10,548 bases of DNA, from positions 1 to 10,548 of the forward strand of contig JAUIGA010000086.1 in NCBI GenBank assembly GCA_030430125.1, given 5' to 3'. The notes beneath the pieces were generated by a model. It searched no databases and had not been told where the DNA came from. It was given only the letters and a program-made list of their open reading frames with translations. This DNA comes from Chloroflexia bacterium (GTDB taxonomy: Bacteria > Chloroflexota > Chloroflexia > Thermomicrobiales > UBA6265). The translations under genes were made by a program, and so were the position numbers. Shown one piece after another: positions 5,747 to 10,548 of this stretch (positions are counted from its first letter, which is position 1; every line of letters starts with the position of its first letter).

Positions 5747-5769
5747 GGGCCGGAAGCGTGTCCCGGCCC
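5747..5769. terminator. First hairpin between convergent genes
   Basis: GGGCCGG (5747–5753) and CCGGCCC (5763–5769) form a perfect 7-bp stem with a 9-base loop, 37 bases after the tatC stop. It lacks a T-run on either strand. Its position between convergent genes suits a terminator, but that is inference. Confidence 0.4.
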
Positions 5770-5790
5770 CGCTGACACCTGCTGGCTCTA

Positions 5791-5811
5791 GGGAGGGCAC
5801 AAGGCCCTCCC
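5791..5811. terminator. Second hairpin between convergent genes, possible dispersed palindrome
   Basis: GGGAGGGC (5791–5798) and GCCCTCCC (5804–5811) form a perfect 8-bp stem with the 5-base loop ACAAG, the most stable simple hairpin in the window. It sits between the tatC stop (5709) and the peptidase stop (5907) and could terminate from both sides. No T-run follows on either strand. The form resembles short palindromes dispersed between genes in some high-GC genomes, which I cannot test here. Confidence 0.5.
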
Positions 5812-5906
5812 GTACGGCGAGAGCTTCTTCCCCGCCGTCGACGCAAGCACCGCGAACGTAACCGGCTCGGCGCTACCCAAATGCCGAAGACGCAGTCGCG
5901 CAAACG

Positions 5907-7847
5907 CTAAGCGCCTGGGGTCGGCGTCACCCACTGGTCGAGCCACGCGCAGATGCGCTCCATCAAATCGATCTGGTGCGCGCGCTCCTTGAACGAGTGA
6001 CGTTCCCGTGGATACCGGACGAACCGCACCGGCGCGCCAGCCTGCTGCAGCGCCCGGAAGAACTCCTGCCCCTGCGTCGGGTGCACCCGGTCGTCGCTGT
6101 CGCCATGAACTATCAATGTCGGTGTCGTGACCTTCGACGCCTCCCGGATCGGCGTGCCCGACGCGTAGTACTCCCAGGTGCGCTCGTCGTATGGGTGCCC
6201 CGGATGAATCAGCGGGTTGTATGCGGGGATGTCCCCCGCGCCGTGGTCCGACGTCAGGTTCGCCACGCCGGCACCCATCACTGCCGCCTTGAACATCCGC
6301 GTCTGCGTGATCGTCCGCGCCGTCAGGTACCCTCCCCAGCTCCATCCACCCAACGCCAGCCGCTCCGGATCGGCGATGCCCCGCTCAACCATCGCCCGTG
6401 CCCCGGCAACGAGGTCCTTCGACTCGCCGCCGCCGACATCATCCTGCAGCAGCTTCTCGAACGCAGAGCCATAGCCGGTGCTGCCTCGTGGATTCGGCAG
6501 CAACACCGCCCAGCCGCGGCTGGCGAGCATCTGCGTCCAGTCGTGCCAGCTCAGGTTGAGTCGATCCTCCCACTGCCACGCCGGACCACCATGGATCTGC
6601 ACAAACAGCGGCAACACCTGGTCGTGCGGGACGCCACGGGGACGAATCAGCAGCCCCTCGATCTGGACCCCATCGAAGCTCTGCCAGCGAACGACCTCGG
6701 CCGGCGACAGCGACTCCCGCAGATCGTCATTGAACGCCGTCACCTTCCTGATCGAGTCATCACGCGAAACCTGCCACACCGTCTCGGGGATATCCGCCGC
6801 CGACCAGACCAGCGCAAGTTGCGACCCATCCGACGACACCGAGATGCCGGGTTCGACAGAACCATGCTCGCGCAGCGATCCCGGCGACAGGCCAGCGCGC
6901 TTGCCAGTCGCCAGGGAAACGGCGTACAGCCGCGCATGGGTGCCCTCGACGATCACCGCCAGCACCGATGCAGGATCGCAGGGGTCGGCAAGAAGGTCCG
7001 ACACGGCGCCGTGCAGCTCCGGCAGTACGTTCCGCTTTTCCCCGCCCTCCCACGGTACAGTCCAGATCGACGGTGACGGGTCGGTGCGATGGTCGTTGGC
7101 GATCACGGCAATAGCCCGTTTTCCAGCGATCTCGCGCACGACGGGGTTCGACGGCGCCATCGGGAATCTGGTGACCTCGATCTCCAGGCCACCCCGCACG
7201 GGCACCCGTGCGATGCGACTCTCGCCGAAGATTGAGTTGGGGATGGGTAGCGGCGTGGTCACGACGACCAGATCCTCGCCGTCTGGTGCCCAGCAGTAGT
7301 CACGCACGCTGCGGTTGCCCGTTGTCAGGCAGCGTCGCGTCCCCGACTCCGGGTCGATCACCCACAAGCGCTGCTGCTTCGGCTCCTCCTCAACGACGAT
7401 TTGGTCCTTTTTCGCCTCCCGGTCGCGCTTCTCGGCAGCCGTCTCGGGATCCATCATCAGGAACGCGATCCGCGATCCGTCCGGTGACCAGCGCGGCTGG
7501 CTAATCTCGCCCCGCACATCACCCAATTGTTGCGCCTCGCCACCGCCGACCGGGATCAGGTACAGGCCGGATTTCTCGTCCGCATCGTCTCTCGTCGACA
7601 GAAAGACGAGCCGGTTGCCGTCCGGCGACCACTCCGGATCGGACGCCACCGCCTTCCCGCCAGTAAAGGCGAACGGATCGCCGCCGTCACGGGCCATCCA
7701 TATCCGGGATGCCGCATGGTCGTCGGATTTCGATGCGCGGGAGAGAGTGAACGCGATCGCCGAGCCATCGGGGGCGATGCGTGGCGCGGAGGGGATTTCC
7801 CGATCGGCGATGCGGTCGAACGAGAGCATTGACGACGTTTCAGGCAT
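5907..7847 (-). CDS. S9 family serine peptidase (acylaminoacyl-peptidase-like)
   Basis: This is a 646-residue prolyl-oligopeptidase-family enzyme that likely cleaves peptides or N-acylated amino acids from small peptides in the cytoplasm; no signal peptide is seen. The N-terminal half (about 8–375) is a beta-propeller with repeated WSPDG-type blades (PEWSPDGNRLVF 71–82, PRWSPDGSRIAF 118–129, YCWAPDG 184–190). The C-terminal alpha/beta hydrolase domain (about 385–640) has the oxyanion HGGP (419–422), PNPRGSTGYG (451–460), the nucleophile elbow GWSWGGY with Ser503 (codon 6339–6341), Asp585 in HGDSDDRVHP and His617 in RERHSF. The triad is complete. The substrate is not deducible. The ATG at 7847 is chosen because GGAG lies 6 bases before it; codons further upstream are not protein-like. 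It is the second gene of a unit with the GNAT gene, 34 bases away. Confidence 0.92.
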   Translation of the reverse strand: MPETSSMLSFDRIADREIPSAPRIAPDGSAIAFTLSRASKSDDHAASRIWMARDGGDPFAFTGGKAVASDPEWSPDGNRLVFLSTRDDADEKSGLYLIPVGGGEAQQLGDVRGEISQPRWSPDGSRIAFLMMDPETAAEKRDREAKKDQIVVEEEPKQQRLWVIDPESGTRRCLTTGNRSVRDYCWAPDGEDLVVVTTPLPIPNSIFGESRIARVPVRGGLEIEVTRFPMAPSNPVVREIAGKRAIAVIANDHRTDPSPSIWTVPWEGGEKRNVLPELHGAVSDLLADPCDPASVLAVIVEGTHARLYAVSLATGKRAGLSPGSLREHGSVEPGISVSSDGSQLALVWSAADIPETVWQVSRDDSIRKVTAFNDDLRESLSPAEVVRWQSFDGVQIEGLLIRPRGVPHDQVLPLFVQIHGGPAWQWEDRLNLSWHDWTQMLASRGWAVLLPNPRGSTGYGSAFEKLLQDDVGGGESKDLVAGARAMVERGIADPERLALGGWSWGGYLTARTITQTRMFKAAVMGAGVANLTSDHGAGDIPAYNPLIHPGHPYDERTWEYYASGTPIREASKVTTPTLIVHGDSDDRVHPTQGQEFFRALQQAGAPVRFVRYPRERHSFKERAHQIDLMERICAWLDQWVTPTPGA

Positions 7848-7853
7848 GTGTGG

Positions 7854-7857
7854 CTCC
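7854..7857 (-). promoter_or_regulatory. Ribosome binding site fixing the S9 peptidase start
   Basis: On the - strand GGAG stands 6 bases before the ATG at 7847. The frame is open back to 8072 but the extra 75 codons overlap the upstream GNAT gene and show no family similarity. Confidence 0.65.
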
Positions 7858-7881
7858 AGGCTTGTCGATTGACTGACGCTG

Positions 7882-8421
7882 TCAGGACCAGTGATCGCGT
7901 GGCTGATCAGTGCGAAGCAGACCATAGGTGGCGTGGTCCACCCGGCAGCCGGCGATGCGAAGGTATCCACGAGCGATTCCTTCCTGCGAAAATCCGGCCT
8001 TCTCCAGCACCCTCCGCGACGCAATGTTGTCGACCGCGGCGACCGCCTGCAGGCGCTCCAGCGCGAGCCCATGCGGATCGAACGCGATCGGGATCATCGC
8101 CCGCACCGCGTGCGTGGCAATCCCGCGTCCATGATATCTGGGGGCGACGGCATAGCCGATATCGCCGATGTCGTGCTCGCGGGAGGAGACATCGAGAGTC
8201 ACCCAGCCAGCCGTCTCGCCATCGACGAGGATCGTCCATTGCACCGTGTCCGCGTGTGACGTGTCGAGGGGCATTGCCCCTCGCTCCGCCAGCGACACAC
8301 GAAGCATGTCCAGGGGTCGCTGCACCAGCGGCTGATGACGCCGCACCAGCGGATCCGATCGAATCGCATGGACAACCTCGGCATCCTCCGCCCGCGCGCG
8401 ACGGATGTGGACTTCGCACAT
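7882..8421 (-). CDS. GNAT-family N-acetyltransferase (RimJ/RimL-like)
   Basis: The 179-residue protein is a GNAT acetyltransferase that would move an acetyl group from acetyl-CoA to an amine. After the opening strand (VHIRRARAEDAEVVHAIRSD, 4–23) come the central strands (TILVDGETAGWVTLDV, 63–78), the acetyl-CoA pyrophosphate loop RYHGRGIA (95–102) in motif A, then VAAVDNIASRRVLEKAGF (127–144) with Asn132 and Ser135, which is typical of the RimJ/RimL and spermidine-type branch. The end HATYGLLRTD is the last strand. The target, whether a ribosomal protein, another protein or a small molecule, cannot be told. The ATG at 8421 has an excellent AGGAGG 6 bases upstream; a second in-frame ATG 18 bases earlier overlaps that site and is unlikely. 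It shares a unit with the S9 peptidase downstream. Confidence 0.9.
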   Translation of the reverse strand: MCEVHIRRARAEDAEVVHAIRSDPLVRRHQPLVQRPLDMLRVSLAERGAMPLDTSHADTVQWTILVDGETAGWVTLDVSSREHDIGDIGYAVAPRYHGRGIATHAVRAMIPIAFDPHGLALERLQAVAAVDNIASRRVLEKAGFSQEGIARGYLRIAGCRVDHATYGLLRTDQPRDHWS

Positions 8422-8427
8422 TGCACC

Positions 8428-8433
8428 CCTCCT
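8428..8433 (-). promoter_or_regulatory. Consensus ribosome binding site of the GNAT gene
   Basis: AGGAGG on the - strand, 6 bases before the ATG at 8421, is the best Shine-Dalgarno match in the window and rules out the longer open frame running back to 8664. Confidence 0.85.
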
Positions 8434-8525
8434 AGCCATCTCGCGGCGCGGCCAATTGCGTCTTGGACAATCGACACGGACACCAACCGGTCGATCTGGT
8501 TGCACGGCACAAGACTCGTCTCTGC

Positions 8526-8550
8526 GCCGGGCCCGGTATCCCCGGCCGGC
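8526..8550. other. GC-rich inverted repeat in the divergent gap
   Basis: GCCGG (8526–8530) and CCGG (8533–8536) pair with CCGG (8542–8545) and CCGGC (8546–8550): 9 bp with a 2-base bulge and a 5-base loop. It lies in the 203-base region (8422–8624) between the divergent GNAT and ppc genes, which must hold both promoters. I see no convincing -35/-10 pair for either gene there. It may be an operator or a chance product of GC richness. Confidence 0.2.
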
Positions 8551-8613
8551 AACCGTTGAAGTGTGGCACTGTATCTTCAGCACAACGTATGGCGCGAAAG
8601 GCGTCACCATACC

Positions 8614-8618
8614 AAGGA
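8614..8618 (+). promoter_or_regulatory. Ribosome binding site deciding the ppc start
   Basis: AAGGA is 6 bases before the ATG at 8625. An in-frame ATG at 8589 would add 12 residues but has no purine-rich site before it. Confidence 0.6.
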
Positions 8619-8624
8619 TACAGA

Positions 8625-10548
8625 ATGGCGCAGGCAATTGGCACACCGCATCCAACGGAACCACGACGGCTTTCCGACGATGTCTACCTCCTCGCGGGTT
8701 TGCTCGGCGAGGTGATCACATCGATGGCCGGCGAAGAGGCGTTCGAGCTGGAGGAAGCGGCGCGCTCCCTTGCCAAGCGGCTTCGGCGGGGCGATGCCGA
8801 AGCCGGCCACCAGCTCGAACTGCTTGTCCACGAATCCGACACCGACGATCTTCGCATCCTCATCCGGGCGTTTACCAATTACTTCCAGCTGATCAACCTG
8901 GCGGAGGACAGCGAGCGGATTCGGCGCGTGCGCGCGCGGGAGCAGGCTCAACCCGACCATCCCCGCCGCGGATCTATCCGCGAAGCCGTGCACCATATGC
9001 AGCAGGCCGGCATCGACGCAGCGAAAATGCAGGAGATGCTGGACCGCGCACAGGTTCGCCTGGTGCTGACCGCCCACCCGACCGAGGCACGACGGCGCAC
9101 TGTGATCGCGAAACTGGCCCGGATATTCGCCATCATCCGGGATTTGGACGAACGGCACGCCCTGCGGCACGAGGTGGCGCGCGCGCGAGGTCTCCTTGCA
9201 TCGACGATCGCCGAGTTGTGGAGCTCGAACGAGCTGCGCGGCGTCTCGCCGACCGTCCTGGACGAGGTCCGCGGCGTGCTCGTCTATCTCGGATCGACCC
9301 TCGTCGAGGTCATTCCGCTCATCTACCGCGATCTCGAGGATGCCCTCGCCGATGCCTGGCCGGATGCAGACATCCGCGTCCCTCCATTCATTCGGTTCGG
9401 TTCGTGGATCGGCGGCGATCGCGACGGCAACCCATTCGTGACCCCCGAGGTGACCGAGCAGGCGCTGCGGATTATGCGGACGGCCGCAACGTCGCTGCTG
9501 GAACAACGCTTGACAGAGCTCTCCGGCCGGCTTTCGCTGTCGGACGCCATGGTTCGCCCGAGCGACCACCTGCAGCCGCTGATCACACGTTATGCGCGCC
9601 GCTTCACCGACGTTGCCGAGCAGCTCCGGCGGCAGAACGCCGGCGAGCCATACCGGCAGCTCATCATCCTGATGCGGGAGCGGGTGCGGGCGACTCGCCT
9701 CGGCCAACTGAATGGCTACGTGTCCGCGCGGGAGCTGCTGGACGATCTCCGCCACGTCGCCACCGCCCTGCGCGAGCAATCGGCCGGCATGATCGTCGGT
9801 GGCGAGCTCCACGACGTCATCCGCGTTGTGGAGGTGTTCGGTTTCGAGTTCGTGACCCTCGATATCCGCGAACACAGCCGCCGCCACGGCCAGGCACTGG
9901 ACGAGATCCTGCGCGCGGTCAAGGTGGAAGATCACTACCTCGAGCTGAGCGAGGACAAGCGGCAGGCGGTGCTCGTTCGCGAGATCAACGATCCCCGTCC
10001 CCTGATTCCCCTCGATCTCGACACCCTGCCCGACACCGCGCGGCAGGTCGTGGAGACCTTTCGCATGGTGCGACGGCTGAAGCACCACGGATACCCCGAT
10101 GCGCTGGAGACCTACATCATCTCCGGCACTGATGCCCCGTCGGACATGCTGGAGGTTCTGCTCCTGATGAAGGAGACCCGCCTTGCCTCGGATGGCGGCA
10201 GGGATGCGGAGCTCCGCATCGCGCCGCTGTTCGAAGAGGGCGAGACGCTGGCCGAATCGCGCGACACGATGAAGACGATGCTTGGCCACCCCGAATACCG
10301 GGCAGCACTGGCCAGCGCCGGCGGAGTCCAGGAGATCATGATCGGGTATTCCGACTCGAACAAGGATGTCGGCTACCTCGCATCGACGTGGCGGCTCCAG
10401 CAGGCCCAGCGTCAGCTCGCGCTGTTCCTGGAGGAACACGGCATCGACTACATCTTCTTCCACGGTCGTGGCGGGTCCATTGGCCGCGGTGGCGGACCGA
10501 CCAACGTGGCCATTTCGGCATTGCCGGCGGGCACCGTCAACGGGCGCA
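8625..10548 (+). CDS. ppc: Phosphoenolpyruvate carboxylase, 3' end missing
   Basis: PEP carboxylase forms oxaloacetate from phosphoenolpyruvate and bicarbonate, refilling the TCA cycle. The window contains the first 641 codons of a protein usually 880–960 residues long. The first signature, VLTAHPTEARRR, holds catalytic His151 (codon 9075–9077; E. coli His138). SWIGGDRDGNP is at 260–270, the second signature IMIGYSDSNKDVG at 571–583, and the mobile catalytic loop FHGRGGSIGRGGGP at 612–625 with Arg615 (E. coli Arg587). Val582 sits where the signature normally has Ser, Thr, Ala or Gly. The C-terminal part with the aspartate-inhibitor and remaining active-site residues is outside the window. The ATG at 8625 is chosen by AAGGA spacing; ATG 8589 is the alternative. 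The gene is divergent from the GNAT gene. Confidence 0.96.
   Translation, partial: MAQAIGTPHPTEPRRLSDDVYLLAGLLGEVITSMAGEEAFELEEAARSLAKRLRRGDAEAGHQLELLVHESDTDDLRILIRAFTNYFQLINLAEDSERIRRVRAREQAQPDHPRRGSIREAVHHMQQAGIDAAKMQEMLDRAQVRLVLTAHPTEARRRTVIAKLARIFAIIRDLDERHALRHEVARARGLLASTIAELWSSNELRGVSPTVLDEVRGVLVYLGSTLVEVIPLIYRDLEDALADAWPDADIRVPPFIRFGSWIGGDRDGNPFVTPEVTEQALRIMRTAATSLLEQRLTELSGRLSLSDAMVRPSDHLQPLITRYARRFTDVAEQLRRQNAGEPYRQLIILMRERVRATRLGQLNGYVSARELLDDLRHVATALREQSAGMIVGGELHDVIRVVEVFGFEFVTLDIREHSRRHGQALDEILRAVKVEDHYLELSEDKRQAVLVREINDPRPLIPLDLDTLPDTARQVVETFRMVRRLKHHGYPDALETYIISGTDAPSDMLEVLLLMKETRLASDGGRDAELRIAPLFEEGETLAESRDTMKTMLGHPEYRAALASAGGVQEIMIGYSDSNKDVGYLASTWRLQQAQRQLALFLEEHGIDYIFFHGRGGSIGRGGGPTNVAISALPAGTVNGR

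Noticed and set aside
7848..8072. N-terminal extension of the S9 peptidase
   Set aside because: The added 75 codons overlap the GNAT gene and resemble no peptidase; the ATG at 7847 has its own GGAG.
8405..10132. A 575-codon open frame on the + strand overlapping ppc
   Set aside because: Its product is Arg/Pro-rich and lacks any motif, as expected of an out-of-phase reading of ppc.
8604..10463. A 619-codon open frame on the - strand opposite ppc
   Set aside because: It is a mirror of the GC-rich ppc coding strand, with no family motif and no credible ribosome site; the + strand frame encodes an unmistakable PEP carboxylase.
1..10548. Mobile elements, CRISPR arrays, tRNA or rRNA genes, toxin–antitoxin or defence systems
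   Set aside because: No transposase or integrase, no spaced direct repeats, no cloverleaf or rRNA sequence was found; the genes are ordinary chromosomal housekeeping genes, so I do not claim a new system.

Overview
The window is high-GC DNA (low-to-mid 60s percent G+C by eye) with densely packed housekeeping genes from a free-living bacterium. The protein sequences, the order accC–asp23–nusB, the GTG/TTG starts and the type of NusB and PEP carboxylase suggest a Chloroflexota lineage such as Thermomicrobia/Sphaerobacter. That assignment is inference; no rRNA or other definitive marker is present.

Bases 1–5709, all on the + strand, form a lipid-synthesis and housekeeping block: the 3' two-thirds of fabH, then fabG, accC, an Asp23/Gls24-family gene, nusB, acpP and tatC. 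FabH (chain initiation), FabG (3-ketoacyl-ACP reduction), AccC (biotin carboxylation for malonyl-CoA) and ACP (acyl carrier) all serve type II fatty acid synthesis. The Asp23-family gene is translationally coupled to accC, and nusB follows closely, as in the Firmicute accBC-yqhY-nusB cluster. No accB, fabD or fabF lies between the visible genes. The larger gaps (fabG–accC, nusB–acpP, acpP–tatC) contain strong inverted repeats, so the block may be split into several transcripts or carry structured leaders.

Bases 5710–5906 separate two convergent units and hold two perfect GC-rich hairpins that probably end transcription from one or both sides. On the - strand (8421 down to 5907) lies a two-gene unit: a GNAT acetyltransferase followed 34 bases later by a large S9-family (acylaminoacyl-peptidase-like) serine peptidase.

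Bases 8422–8624 are a divergent intergenic region. From 8625 to the right edge runs the first 641 codons of phosphoenolpyruvate carboxylase (ppc), cut by the window end. It feeds oxaloacetate to the TCA cycle.

No mobile element, CRISPR array, tRNA, rRNA or obvious defence or secretion system was seen. The points most worth a second look are the rearranged fab/acc/nusB gene order, the strongly structured regions upstream of acpP and accC, a recurring GGGAG/CTCCC-footed hairpin at three gene ends, the basic N-terminal extension of NusB, and a variant residue in the second PEP carboxylase signature.
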